Below are positions 47,201-53,525 of a DNA stretch of 64,000 bases, piece by piece. Source of the DNA: Tupaia tana (Eukaryota; Chordata; Mammalia; Scandentia; Tupaiidae); assembly GCA_026018925.1 (NCBI GenBank), contig JAKSZU010000018.1, forward strand, positions 3,256,920 through 3,320,919. The letters are read 5' to 3'. The notes under the pieces were generated by a model. That model had not been told where the DNA came from, ran no database searches, and worked only from the letters and a program-made list of their open reading frames with translations. The number at the start of each line of letters is the position of its first letter. The stretch's first letter is position 1. The position numbers and the translations under genes are program-made.

Positions 47201-50200
47201 AGCTGGGGTGAGGCGGAGACCACCACGGCACCCCAAAGCTCTCTGCACAGCTCAATAACCTTAGTAAACCACTCTGCTGGGCTCCCCGCATCAGCTGCCT
47301 GCTGTGGTCGCCCACGGGCTGAAGGACAGATCCTGGCCACCCACAAGAGCTGGGCTAGCTGGCCAGGGTATGGCCCGGGCACTGGAGTCTCACCTGCAGC
47401 CCAGTTAGACAGCACGCCCTGGTGGCCAGCAGGTGGTGTTGTGGGGAAAGTGCTGGACTCCTACATGGCTGACCACGGCTCAAGTCCCAGACCTCGAGGC
47501 TCATTTCTCGCTCTTCGGTCAAACTGAATAATAAAGTTAGATAAATTCTTCTTAAAAACAAAACAAAAAACAAAAACCCTCCCAGAAGCCCCCCTCCCAC
47601 AAGAGCCTGAAGCTCAGGGCAAACCCGGAGGCCATCCCAGACTCTGGGCCTCTCCTCAGCAGCCGCCTTTAAAGGCCCCCAGGGGCCAAGGGCGAGTGGG
47701 GGAGATTTCCGAGCGGAGGAGGCGGCCTGGGGGTGCCAAACACAGGAGAAGCTAGAACGCGGCCGACTGGCTGGGACGCAGGAAGCCAGGGCGAGGAGAG
47801 AGGCTGGTGGGGGACAGAAACTGCAGAGCGAGATGAAAAGGCCGGAGTGCGCGTCTGGCAGGCGCGCGGGCTGCTCTGGGACGCGCTCCCGTTTTATCTG
47901 TCTGCACACCACCCCCCAGCAGCACGCACGCGGCTGGGTTCAGAGGAGGCGCTCAATAAATTCTCAGTGACAGGAACACTCAGAAACGTCACCTCCCCGG
48001 CTGCGGCCTCGGCTGGGGAGAGGCCGCGTGTGTCAGTGAAGCTGGCAGCGCGGCAGTTGCCGGGATCTGAGACTCCGCGGGGCGGAGATTACAGTCGGAC
48101 ACTGGCCTGCAGCGCTCACCCTGCAGGGCCCCAGAAGGATGGCAGGTGAGAGCCCGGCTCTGCAGACACCAGGAAGGGCGGGGGCGGAGTCAGGTGGCCG
48201 GCCTCGGCGGCCTCACGTAGCCTGTGGTTTTGGAGGACGCTGTGGTTGCCACAACAGAGGTAATTAACAGGCTACGGAGACGGCTCCTGTCCAACCCCTT
48301 CGGCTCTGGACTTCGAATAACCCAGGCTGGGAATTCCAAGGCTTCGGCTGGGGCCAGGAAAAACCGGACTTACCAGCTGACTCCACAAGCCCCTGCGAGT
48401 TCCCGGGGACAGGAAAAGGCAGCGGAAAGTGGGAGGCACCAGCGCCTGCCCCTCAGCCAGGGCCTCTGGGCTCCAAGGCCCATCTTGCTGCGGAGCACCC
48501 TAGGGTGGGTTAGGGACTCCAGGCGCAGGTCTAGAGCTTGTGGTGCAGGACCCAGGTTTCGCCACAGAGTGGCGCTGTGTGGACTCTGCTGTTCCTTGGC
48601 CCAGAAATGCTGAGCCTAGAGACAGGCCCCGCCTCTGCTCCAAAACCACAGAGAGCTCTCGGATCTGCCGGCTCTGAACTTCCCCAAGACAGCACAGGGA
48701 AGTTCCTGGGCAGCAGAGGCCTCCCAGAGGGGACAGCTTGCCAGGGCCACGGGAGGCTTCCCGAGGGGCTGGGCTTCTTGTGCACTCCTGGGCCACCCCC
48801 ACATCCCTGCGCCTCCTCCCAGTAGGACACGGAGCCCAGGCTCAGTCAGGGCACCAATCACTGGGAGCTCTGGCCACAATCCAGGCGCTGTGGCTGCACC
48901 AGGCTTGGGAAGGCCTGGCCACCAGTGGCTTTCAAGCATCAAACCAGGGGCTCAGCGCTCACAAGCGGAACCCAAGCTGTGGGGGCAGCCTGTGGCCTTC
49001 CCCAGGGCAGGCTGACCCCGGGGTGTGGAGCCAGGCTGGCAGCTCCCCAGCCCCGGACCAGCATGCCCCACGGGGGCACAAGCAACTCCGAGTGTCAGAA
49101 CTGCGGCTGGCTGAGCTTCCCCTTCCCCTCCTGGCTTGGGGATCAGCTACTGCTGCCAGACAGGGACAAAAGCCAACCCACCCGGGCCACCAGGACACAC
49201 CCCCTCCAAGGGGAGGTCCAAGTGCCGCTGGCACCAGGCCGGGTGGCACCAGGCCCAGTGAACAGTCTTCTGAGGCGGGACTGTGCCTCTGCCGGGCTCC
49301 GGGCAGGCGTGACTCCCTGCACAGGCGGCAGCGGGATGACACAGGCGCCCGAGCCTGCCCCTCACCTGTGGCGTGAGTCAGCCTGCAGCCCATAAACACA
49401 GGGTGCGTAGGACTGACGCGCTCCCGGCTTAAGCAACCCCAGGAAGGCCTGGGGAAGACTGCTCACCTGGGGGACCCTACCTCTCCCTCAGAAGAGGCCT
49501 GGCGCAGGCCCAGGAAAGAGGGTACATTTCAAAGTGCCCCCCAGGACCTTCTGTCCCCCAGGCTCCTGGAAATCCGCTTAGGCAGGGCGCTCCCACCCAG
49601 AGCGGCTGAGCCTTTTGTTCAAAGGTCTCATACAAAAGGGTCTCTTTCTTCATCTGGTGGTCTTGCTTTTGTTTCCCAACCCCAACCTGTGTGGGCCCCC
49701 GACTACTGGGGCACAGCAGGGGTGCGTGTATCTTAAAAACACTTTCTAGACAAAGGCTAGTTTGCAAGAGCCAGATCCACTCCACTCAGGCTGGTACCCA
49801 CCACCCATCTGGGGGCGCGGCAGGTGCCTCCCACGAGCTGGGCCCTCCACCCCAGCGCTCCGACCTGGGACTCTGTGCTGCTCCGCACGTGGAGGGGGCA
49901 CAGGGCCGCCGGCCGCAGTGGCAGCATTTTGTCCTCCAAAGCGGGGAACCCCTTCCCCTAGGCCTGTGCTTTTTCTAATCAGCCCCCAGGCCCCCCCCCC
50001 ATCCGCGCTCGGGAGGGGAGGCAGGCTCGGGAGGGCGGGAGAGCTCCCGCCCCGCCTCCACGAAGGGAATTTAATTAGCCTGCTGGAGAGGCGGGCGGGC
50101 GGCCGAGGAGGTGTCTCCGCCGCTGCAATATAATTGAATCGGCTCCACTCGGTCGGGCCACTCGCCGCCCATCAGCAGCGCGGCCGCCGGCCCCGGAGGG

Positions 50201-50925
50201 CTGGGGGCGGGGAGGCGCATCCAGGCGGAGCAGGAAGGGCCGGGAGGGAAAAAGGGCAGCGCGGGTTGGGGGCGGCGGATGTGCAATCGCCCTCCCACCT
50301 TCAGGGCTGGGGCAGCCATCTTCAGCAGGGGGAAGGGAGAAGTGGCGTCCCGGCGCACTCCGCCTCGGGAAGCAGGGCGTGGGGGTCAGAGACCCGCGAG
50401 GCGGCGGCCCCGCCCTCCCGGCACCCCCCCCCTCCCGCGCCGGGGAGGGGGTGAGGGGGAGGGGAGCGAGACAAAAACCCAAACCGCGCGCCGCAGCCGG
50501 CGAGCCCCTGCCGCTCCCAGCACCTGCCGCGGGGGCGCACGCAGCCCCTGGCTCCCTCCCGCGACGCTGCAAAGTTTTCATTTCGGCTCCCGCGCGCCGG
50601 TGGCTTCTGCGGACGCCTCCCCACCCCCGCCACTCCGCCAGCCCACCCGCCGAGCGCGCGGGCCCTGAGCCCAGGACCCCGCGCCCCGCCCGCGGCCAGG
50701 CCAAGACCCGCGGACGCGGACGCGGACGGGGGAGGGCGGCTTTTGGTCGCCTGCCCGCCCGCCAGGCTCTTATCGCCGCTCACACTCCGGGGGAAGTTGC
50801 CCCGAGCCGTTGGCGGCCGCCCCCGCGGAACCCGCGAACTTGGAGGAGCAGAGGCCGGCGGGGGTGGGGAGCGCGAGGACCCCCCCCCCCCACGCCATGA
50901 CCAGTGCGGCGCGCTCACCTTTCAT
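9176..50925 (-). CDS. GSE1: GSE1 coiled-coil protein, complete coding sequence in 16 exons
   Basis: GSE1 is a nuclear coiled-coil protein found with HDAC1/2, LSD1 and CoREST (the BHC complex). Coding parts, 5' to 3': 50925-50919, 37322-37104, 29024-28825, 24831-24662, 24504-24307, 23852-23661, 23368-23064, 22516-22192, 20724-20120, 19151-19039, 18766-18496, 17114-17010, 16209-15844, 14777-14502, 11856-11753, 9310-9176. All junctions are GT-AG, phases match, and the sum is 3,591 nt (1,196 aa). Visible regions: N-terminal Ser/Pro/Thr-rich (1-190), an Arg-Glu tract (about 333-390), a second charged helix with [16 protein letters not shown] (about 490-515), a basic nuclear-localisation-like [12 protein letters not shown] (about 800-812), an acidic run (about 1070-1090) and a C-terminal coiled coil ending YFQGYPR. 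The first in-frame ATG follows an in-frame TAG at 50991-50989. Exon 1 sits in a CpG island. The family identity is recognised from memory of the human protein. Confidence 0.95.
9542..9797 (+). mobile_element. tRNA-derived SINE, long type, young, with target duplication
   Basis: Head GGGACCAGCAGTTAGTGTAATGG, B-box-like GCAGTTCAAGTCCC, tail ending in about 18 A. It is flanked by a 17-nt duplication AAAGCAGGAGTGCTCCG at 9525-9541, repeated at 9798-9814 with one mismatch. It lies in GSE1 intron 15. Confidence 0.93.
10071..10333 (-). mobile_element. tRNA-derived SINE, long type
   Basis: The T run at about 10072-10090 is the reverse of the A tail, and the body has GCTATAGGGTGCGTGCGCTCG. The head end reads CCAACTGCTGGCCCC near 10320-10334. 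Confidence 0.9.
10371..10630 (-). mobile_element. tRNA-derived SINE, long type, with target duplication
   Basis: The head end is GCTAACTGCTGGTTCCC and the tail end TATTTTTTGAGAGG. It is flanked by identical 12-nt copies AAGAGATTTCTT at 10359-10370 and 10631-10642. Confidence 0.93.
10650..10815 (-). mobile_element. tRNA-derived SINE, long type, 3' part of a split copy
   Basis: It carries the tail and middle of a long SINE (GATCTTTGCTGTGGTGAGAGC, then CACCTGGCATGAGTTTT). The head half continues at 11314-11407 after an insertion of three short-type SINEs. Confidence 0.75.
10826..10978 (+). mobile_element. tRNA-derived SINE, short type, nested
   Basis: Head GTGGCAGCAGGTGGCTTGGTGG, B-box-like ACGGTTTGAGTCTTGG, then TC-rich and AAACAACAAATAAAATTG tail. 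It is inserted inside the split long SINE. Confidence 0.85.
10981..11126 (-). mobile_element. tRNA-derived SINE, short type, nested
   Basis: Reverse orientation. The tail end is ATTCATTTATTATC and the head end CACCTGTTGGCCC. It sits back to back with the preceding plus-strand short SINE. Confidence 0.83.
11159..11313 (-). mobile_element. tRNA-derived SINE, short type, with (GA)n
   Basis: TTTGTTTTAATTTGACCAG is followed by a (GA)n run of about 42 nt (11179-11220), then GCAAGCCATCAGGTCCAGG and the head ATCAACTGGCCC. The GA run is the reverse of the (TC)n found in other short copies, here greatly expanded. Confidence 0.87.
11314..11407 (-). mobile_element. Head half of the split long-type SINE
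   Basis: CTGCCTGAGTTTTAAGCCACCAGG through the B-box region to ACACCATCTGCTGGTACC. It completes the copy that begins at 10650. Confidence 0.75.
11409..11682 (-). mobile_element. tRNA-derived SINE, long type, with poly-G expansion
   Basis: The tail end GTTTGTTTTTGTCAGAGGGCAC is followed by a 24-nt G run (11442-11465) and GGGA repeats to about 11523. The normal body then follows (AATCCCTTCTCTACTCTC...), with the head end near CGCCGCCTCTGGCTCC. Confidence 0.8.
11442..11523. repeat. (G)24 and (GGGA)n low-complexity tract
   Basis: An uninterrupted run of 24 G is followed by GAGAGGGAGAGG and seven GGGA-type units. It lies inside a SINE in GSE1 intron 15. Run length in an assembly is prone to error. 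Confidence 0.9.
11753..11856 (-). CDS. GSE1: GSE1 exon 15
   Basis: Acceptor gtctttcag, donor gtgagt. It codes residues 1118-1152, the coiled-coil segment [20 protein letters not shown] and [14 protein letters not shown]. It is a lone island flanked by SINE-dense intron on its 3' side. Confidence 0.96.
12134..12252 (+). mobile_element. 7SL RNA-derived SINE monomer (FLAM/B1-like)
   Basis: GGCTGGGAGCATGGTATGTG, CCTGTAATCCCAGCTACTTGGG, GAGTTCGAGGCTAGCCTGGGC and GATTCTGTCTCTCTAAAAG follow the order of an Alu/B1 left-type monomer, with an internal promoter. It lies in GSE1 intron 14. This is the only such copy I see in 64 kb, against about 35 tRNA-type SINEs. Confidence 0.85.
13336..13508 (-). mobile_element. 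tRNA-derived SINE, diverged
   Basis: GTGTACGCGCCAGACAGAAAGAG, GGACGGCCACACCACACTCCC, TTCTCCACTGCTCTCAGAATT and a degraded head CGGCCACCAGGGGGCC match the long SINE in reverse order. Confidence 0.7.
14502..14777 (-). CDS. GSE1: GSE1 exon 14, acidic region
   Basis: Acceptor tcccccag, donor gtaccc. It codes residues 1026-1118: [20 protein letters not shown], an acidic run [15 protein letters not shown], then [17 protein letters not shown]. The 276-nt length is a multiple of three. Confidence 0.95.
15844..16209 (-). CDS. GSE1: GSE1 exon 13
   Basis: The acceptor is tcccaaag (A at -3, a weak site) and the donor gtaacg. It codes residues 904-1026: [40 protein letters not shown] and [20 protein letters not shown]. 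The 366-nt length is a multiple of three. Confidence 0.94.
17010..17114 (-). CDS. GSE1: GSE1 exon 12
   Basis: Acceptor tctcatag, donor gtaagg. This 105-nt exon codes residues 869-904: [20 protein letters not shown], then [12 protein letters not shown]. It is a multiple of three, so skipping it would keep the frame. Confidence 0.94.
18496..18766 (-). CDS. GSE1: GSE1 exon 11, basic nuclear-localisation-like region
   Basis: Acceptor tgatctag, donor gtaggg. It codes residues 779-869. [20 protein letters not shown] is followed by the highly basic [18 protein letters not shown], an SR/SP-type stretch, and [20 protein letters not shown]. The basic block is the best candidate nuclear localisation signal in the protein. 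Confidence 0.95.
19039..19151 (-). CDS. GSE1: GSE1 exon 10
   Basis: Acceptor ccgtcag, donor gtatcg. It codes residues 741-778, acidic and Tyr-rich [20 protein letters not shown], followed by [15 protein letters not shown]. It ends in phase 0. Confidence 0.95.
20120..20724 (-). CDS. GSE1: GSE1 exon 9, the largest coding exon
   Basis: Acceptor tccctag, donor gtctgg (weak). It codes residues 539-741: [80 protein letters not shown] and the closing helix [20 protein letters not shown]. Compared with my recollection of the human protein, the Pro run before the REAGS segment is short here ([10 protein letters not shown]). Confidence 0.95.
22192..22516 (-). CDS. GSE1: GSE1 exon 8
   Basis: Acceptor gtcccacag, donor gtgtgc. 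It codes residues 431-539: [28 protein letters not shown], the helical [20 protein letters not shown] and [19 protein letters not shown]. Confidence 0.95.
23064..23368 (-). CDS. GSE1: GSE1 exon 7, Arg-Glu repeat exon
   Basis: Acceptor ccccacag, donor gtacct (weak). It codes residues 329-431. LQMDEELRR is followed by about 55 residues dominated by alternating Arg/Glu/Lys, predicted as one long charged helix or coiled coil, then [20 protein letters not shown]. The underlying DNA is a degenerate 6-nt repeat (CGCTCG/CGCTCC-like on the forward strand) and may vary in length between individuals. Confidence 0.94.
23661..23852 (-). CDS. GSE1: GSE1 exon 6
   Basis: Acceptor cggcacag, donor gtgagc. It codes residues 265-329, including [20 protein letters not shown] and [12 protein letters not shown], with a split Arg codon at each end. 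Confidence 0.95.
24307..24504 (-). CDS. GSE1: GSE1 exon 5
   Basis: Acceptor ccccacag, donor gtgagc. It codes residues 199-265: [26 protein letters not shown], then a Pro/Tyr-rich stretch [20 protein letters not shown]. Confidence 0.95.
24662..24831 (-). CDS. GSE1: GSE1 exon 4
   Basis: Acceptor tcctgcag, donor gtaagt. It codes residues 143-199, beginning [20 protein letters not shown] and ending [11 protein letters not shown], with a split Asn codon completed by the next exon. Confidence 0.94.
25374..25643 (-). mobile_element. tRNA-derived SINE, long type
   Basis: Tail end TTTTCTTTTTATTGAGAAAGG, body GCGAGAAATCACCCCCGGGG, an expanded CA-rich run ACACACGTGCGCGCACACACAC in the CpG-rich middle, and head end GCCATCTGCTGGTCC. 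Confidence 0.9.
25924..25964 (+). repeat. G-tract array, potential G-quadruplex
   Basis: Seven runs of 3-5 G separated mostly by single C (GGGGCGGGGGCGGGGGCGGGG...). They also form overlapping GC boxes. It lies on the strand opposite to GSE1 transcription, in intron 3. Confidence 0.8.
27448..27725 (-). mobile_element. tRNA-derived SINE, long type, with 33-bp foreign insert
   Basis: A normal tail (T run about 27450, GAGAGGTTTTGCTATAGGGCGC) and head (CCAACTGCTGGTC). The usual CTCTCGGGATCTTGGG segment is interrupted at 27579-27611 by a GC-rich 33-mer that also occurs at 28780-28812 beside GSE1 exon 3. Confidence 0.9.
28111..28596 (-). mobile_element. tRNA-derived SINE, long type, split by a younger SINE
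   Basis: The outer element occupies 28111-28200 (tail half, TTTTTGCTGCCGGGCGCG) and about 28470-28596 (head half to CACCTGCTGGTTC). It is interrupted by the inner SINE 28204-28467. Confidence 0.85.
28204..28467 (-). mobile_element. tRNA-derived SINE, long type, young inner copy
   Basis: Tail TTTTCTTTTTTTTTTTTGAGAG, head GCTAACTGCTGGTTCCC. CTCTTAGG-type flanks (28193-28201 and 28471-28478) mark a target duplication within the outer SINE. Confidence 0.9.
28825..29024 (-). CDS. GSE1: GSE1 exon 3
   Basis: Acceptor ctcctgcag, donor gtgcgt. It codes residues 76-142: a Ser-rich start [19 protein letters not shown], then [20 protein letters not shown], ending [10 protein letters not shown]. Confidence 0.95.
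30400..30700. promoter_or_regulatory. Candidate conserved enhancer in GSE1 intron 2
   Basis: Motif-dense islands sit in GC-rich DNA: CAATTAGCG, AGCAATCGATCGATAGCGG, CCAATTAGCCGG, TATAGTTAACCGCAGC (HNF1-half and RUNX-like) and GCGTAATTAACAGCGG. The clustering of TAAT/ATTA cores and ATCGAT is unusual here. Function is inferred from composition only. Confidence 0.4.
31262..31478 (-). mobile_element. tRNA-derived SINE, long type, diverged
   Basis: TTTTTTGCCTTCGGGTGCATG, GTGGCCACGCTACAATCCC, CCAGGTCCAGGACTTGAACC and the head ACCATCTGCTGGCCCC. The middle is shortened relative to full copies. Confidence 0.85.
34086..34268 (-). mobile_element. tRNA-derived SINE, long type, internally deleted
   Basis: GAGATTTTTACTATAGGGAC runs directly into the ATTCCTTCTCCAGTCTCCTC block, so the GCGAGAAATCACCCC region is missing. 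The head end is CACCACCTGTTGGTCCC. Confidence 0.82.
37104..37322 (-). CDS. GSE1: GSE1 exon 2
   Basis: Acceptor cctgtttcag, donor gtaaga. It codes residues 3-76, Ser/Thr/Pro/Ala-rich, from [20 protein letters not shown] to [12 protein letters not shown]. The second Met here could serve as the start of isoforms that lack exon 1. Confidence 0.95.
37361..38262. repeat. About 50-bp minisatellite, roughly 18 copies, abutting GSE1 exon 2
   Basis: The unit contains GGCGAGGGCAGGAGCACCCA followed by GCA(C)(G)GAGCGGCGCGGGGCGGCCATGCAG, repeating every 49-52 nt with small indels and substitutions. It begins only about 40 nt upstream of the exon 2 acceptor. Both strands are open over long stretches, which produces spurious Ala/Arg/Gly- or Pro/Ala/Cys-rich ORFs. 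Confidence 0.95.
39091..39324 (-). mobile_element. tRNA-derived SINE, long type, with target duplication
   Basis: TTTTTTTAAAGAGAGATTTTTTGC tail end, GCCATCTGCTGGTCCC head end. Flanks CAGAGACCCACT (about 39076-39087) and CAGAAACCCACT (about 39325-39336) form a 12-nt duplication with one mismatch. Confidence 0.88.
40286..40340. promoter_or_regulatory. Candidate enhancer core with perfect MEF2 site
   Basis: CTAAAAATAG at 40321-40330 fits the MEF2 consensus CTA(A/T)4TAG exactly. Just upstream is ACTTAAAATAGAATCC, a near match. They sit in an AT-rich island within GC-rich intron 1. Confidence 0.4.
40585..40690. promoter_or_regulatory. Candidate enhancer core, AT-rich island
   Basis: TATTTATTAACTTC, GCATTATCAGCTCATGTAAATTC and ATTACCCTAACAGCTGGG lie within 90 nt, giving homeodomain, forkhead-like and E-box (CAGCTG) motifs. 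Inference from composition. Confidence 0.4.
41555..41990. promoter_or_regulatory. Candidate enhancer cluster with repeated TAAT motifs
   Basis: Three short AT-rich islands: GCAGTAATTACAAGCTAATAG (about 41561), GTAATCACCCCTCTGGGTAATTTTTCATTAC (about 41744) and CTTCATAATAAATTCATTATTATATC (about 41952). Low repeat content and motif clustering suggest long-conserved regulatory DNA. Confidence 0.42.
43440..43520 (+). mobile_element. Probable MIR remnant
   Basis: CTGTGCCTGCTTTACAGATGGGACGAG and GGCTCACAGCCGGGG recall the MIR core (TTTACAGATGAGG... GTCACACAGC). Old and short. Confidence 0.5.
44336..44580 (-). mobile_element. tRNA-derived SINE, diverged
   Basis: TACACGTGCTGGCCGGG, GGCACCCCCACGGGGTATGGCC, GGATTTTGGACACGCACGCACACG and a degraded head CACCACCATCTGGCC match the long type in reverse. 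Confidence 0.75.
46430..46620 (+). mobile_element. Probable MIR remnant
   Basis: TACTTCACAGGTCAGAAAGCCGAGGCCGAGAGGCCACATGCCCAGGGCCACACGG parallels the MIR sequence around TTTACAGATGAGGAAACTGAGG...GGTCACACAG. Confidence 0.6.
47420..47570 (+). mobile_element. tRNA-derived SINE, short type
   Basis: GTGGCCAGCAGGTGGTGTTG head, ACGGCTCAAGTCCCAGACC B-box region, then TCGGTCAAACTGAATAATAAAG tail. It lacks the CG-rich middle of the long type. Confidence 0.83.
50919..50925 (-). CDS. GSE1: GSE1 exon 1, coding part (ATG AAA G)
   Basis: The start codon ATG is at 50925-50923, followed by AAA G and then the donor gtgagcgc. Joined to exon 2 it gives [11 protein letters not shown], the known GSE1 N-terminus. 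G at -3 and A at +4 give a fair start context. The 5'UTR continues to higher coordinates with an unknown end. Confidence 0.88.
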
Positions 50926-50960
50926 GCCAGGGCCCCGCAGCTCCGCCTCGGCTGACACAT
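50922..50960 (-). CDS. Upstream ORF overlapping the GSE1 start codon
   Basis: ATG at 50960-50958 opens a 12-codon frame whose TGA (50924-50922) overlaps the GSE1 ATG as ATGA. G at -3 gives it a moderate context. It is real only if the GSE1 5'UTR covers it, which is unknown but likely unless transcription starts within 35 nt of the main ATG. Confidence 0.45.
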   Translation of the reverse strand: MCQPRRSCGALA

Positions 50961-51424
50961 GCCGGAGCCACCGTCGCTCAGTGTTTGTCTAAACTGCTTA
51001 TCTCACCCGGGGCTGCTCGGCGGCGGCTGCTCGGCCCGCTGGGGAGGTGGAGCTTCCGGGGCCCAGGCCAAGAAACACCTGCTGCTGTCGCCGCCGCCGC
51101 CGAGGACACACCCAGGCGCAACGCCGCCCACTCCCGGGCCACTGGCTCGCTCCCGGCTCCCTGACCTCAGCCAGCGGGAGGTGTCGGGTTTCAGCCGCAA
51201 ACACACACGGGCGCGCGCACCGACGGGCGCCCGGGAACACCCTCGGGCACACGCCCCTCCCCAGCCAGCAGGCCAGGTGAGCCGAGGACACCAGCAGGCG
51301 GGGGAGGTGCCACCGCCACTCTCCGGGGGACCCCTGGCCGGACAGCTCAGGGTTTCGGAGACCTTGGTGGCCAGGAGTGGCCACTTCTCCAAAAGAAGAA
51401 AACACGACCCCTTCCGCGTCTTGT

Positions 51425-51485
51425 GGCGCTTCCAGGGCGCCTAGAACAGTGCCTGGCACAGAGCGGGCCCAATATGGAGCAGATG
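51425..51485 (+). mobile_element. Probable MIR fragment
   Basis: CCTAGAACAGTGCCTGGCACAGAGCGGGCCCAATATG resembles the MIR end (AACAGTGCCTGGCACATAGTAGGCGCTCAATA). Embedded in the CpG island flank. Confidence 0.6.
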
Positions 51486-53424
51486 ACAAGTTCGGGGTCC
51501 TGGAGCCTTCTGCAAACCTTCTAGGCGCCGGGTACGGGCGGGGGACCTCAACCCAAAATAGGTTGTGCGTTAATCCTCCCCGCCCCCCAGGACGCCGCAC
51601 CTTATCACTCCAACTTGAAGCAGCTGGATGTTAAAAACACAGGCCCTGCGCTTCTGTTTCGACCCCAAATTCTAAAAAAGCCCCCTCCCCCGTTTTAAGT
51701 AACTTTTGGGAGGCCATGTGTGGGAGGGCGGTTAAGGAGCCCATGTCCTAGAAGCTGGAGAGCCCAAGGAGGCGCCGCTCCGCCAGGGGGATCATTAAGT
51801 AGCTGGGGTTGCGGTCAGAGGCGAGCCGCCGCCTCCAGAAACTGGCAAGGCCCTAAGCCTCCGGCCCCAGCGCCTCCCCATTCCTGGCACCCCCCCCACC
51901 CTACCTCACCCAGGCACTTGACTGGAATGACTCAGGGAGCGTCCTGAAATTCCTGGGCACCCACAGGCGGCGCTGCGAGGGACTGAGGGCCCTAGCTCCC
52001 CCCACCCCGGCTCTGCCCCGCCCCCACGCGGCCCGCGGCTGCGGCGCACCCGAGCCCACCCCCCGCAGCGTGCGGCTCCAGGAAACGCGGGGTCAAGAGG
52101 GGTGGCCCGTGGGGTCCCCTGGCCTCGGCGCGCTTGGAGCCTGGGGCTCTGGCCCACGCGCGCGACCACATCTCTCCGCCTCGCTCGGGGGCGCCGGGTC
52201 TTCCCGGGGCCGTCCGCGCCCCACACTCCAGTCCACGCGCCCGCACTCCGGATGCCACTCATGAGGCCGGGGCGAACGGCGCCCCGCCCCCGGCACGCAC
52301 GGCCGCCCCAGCGCCGCGTCGCGGGTTTCAACTTTCCGCCCTGTGCCACCCCGCGAGCCTGCCAGCCCCAGGCCTGCCCCGGGACATGCCCGCGCCGTGC
52401 TTGGCAGGCGCGCACGCTGTCGTCCCCGCGGGGCCCGCCTCCCTCCCTCCCGCGCCAGCCTGGATTGCGACGGGAGCGAGCTCTGGGCGCCTGCCACCCC
52501 CCGTCCATCTGTTCCCGGTGACGCTGGCGGGCCTGGAGAGTCGGGGCCCGTGCCAGCGGGTCGCAGAACCAGCCGGTGTGCCCTCGAGGGGGCGGGGGTT
52601 TGAGGCGCCCCAGACCACGCACTCCTGGCCCGCCTTGGCCAAGCGCGCGCTGGGGGGCGCAAGCGGGCCGGCCCCCCGCCTTGCACAAGGCTCCTGGCCG
52701 ACCACAAACGAAAAGGGAAACGAACCGGCGTGGCCGGGCCGGGGCCGTTACTGGCTCCTACCTGCGGGCGCCGGCCGGCCTGGCACCGCGCTTCCCCTGC
52801 GCTCCCCGGCGGCGCCCCCTCCCGCGGGCCTCGCCCGACGCTGCAAGCTCACGCCCCACAGGGTGGCTCGGCGGCGCGGCGTCGAGTGACTGGCGTCCCG
52901 CGCTGGCCGGCCGATCTGCCCGACTCTGGCGGTCAAGGCTCGCAGGGGGGCGGGGGTGCCTCCACCCCTGCCGGGAGCCGCGGGCGGGGGGAGGAGAGAA
53001 AGGTGTTCGGGGAGAATTTAACAGCTGGCCTGGAGCATCAAAAACAAAACGAAAACCTCCGGGGCGTCCACTTCTTTCCCACCGGGATCTCTGGCGGCGG
53101 GGGGAGGGGACTAGCATGCAAATGCACATCTCACACCTGGCGGGGAGCTGCCTCCCACCAAGTTCCCCAGGTAACGACGCCCAGCCCAACCTCCAAGTTC
53201 TCCCAGGCACCCGGCGCTACCCTAGGTGTTCCTTCCTTGGGGACCCTGGGAGGAGTGCGGGGGGGGGGGGCGGGGGGTCAGCTTCTTCCACTGTTTTGGC
53301 AGGACCACAGCAGCCAACCGAGGACGTGTGGGGGTGGTGCGGCAGGGAGGCATTACTTGGAGAGTTTTCCGAGCTGGCCCATCTCGCCCAGCATTTCTAT
53401 CTGGGTCCCCAGGGTTGTGAAGTG

Positions 53425-53525
53425 GGTGGTCCGGTCTCCTGTTTTGCGGATGAGTAAGGGAGGTGGTGGGCTAGAGTTGAGGTCAAGTGCCCCAGGCTGC
53501 TCACACCTGGAATGGCCTCTTCTCA
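53425..53525 (+). mobile_element. Probable MIR remnant
   Basis: GGTCTCCTGTTTTGCGGATGAGTAAGGG and GAGGTCAAGTGCCCCAGGCTGC parallel the MIR core. Diverged. Confidence 0.55.

Larger units (their letters stand above)
37323..50918 (-). other. GSE1: GSE1 intron 1, about 13.6 kb
   Basis: A minisatellite (37361-38262), three SINEs (39091, 44336, 47420), AT-rich candidate enhancers (40286-42000), MIR-like remnants (43440, 46430) and the 5' half of the CpG island near 50 kb. No other coding exon is recognised, but non-coding alternative first exons cannot be excluded. Confidence 0.65.
49980..53000. promoter_or_regulatory. GSE1: CpG island, GSE1 promoter region
   Basis: Dense CpG with GC boxes, CCGCC runs and no SINEs. 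It holds the first coding exon of GSE1 (50919-50925) and a gtgagc donor. On the GSE1 strand just upstream of the ATG are GACAAACACTGAG (forkhead-like) and GGTGAGATAAGCAG (GATA). No TATA box is evident and the start site is not determinable by eye. Boundaries are approximate. Confidence 0.8.
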
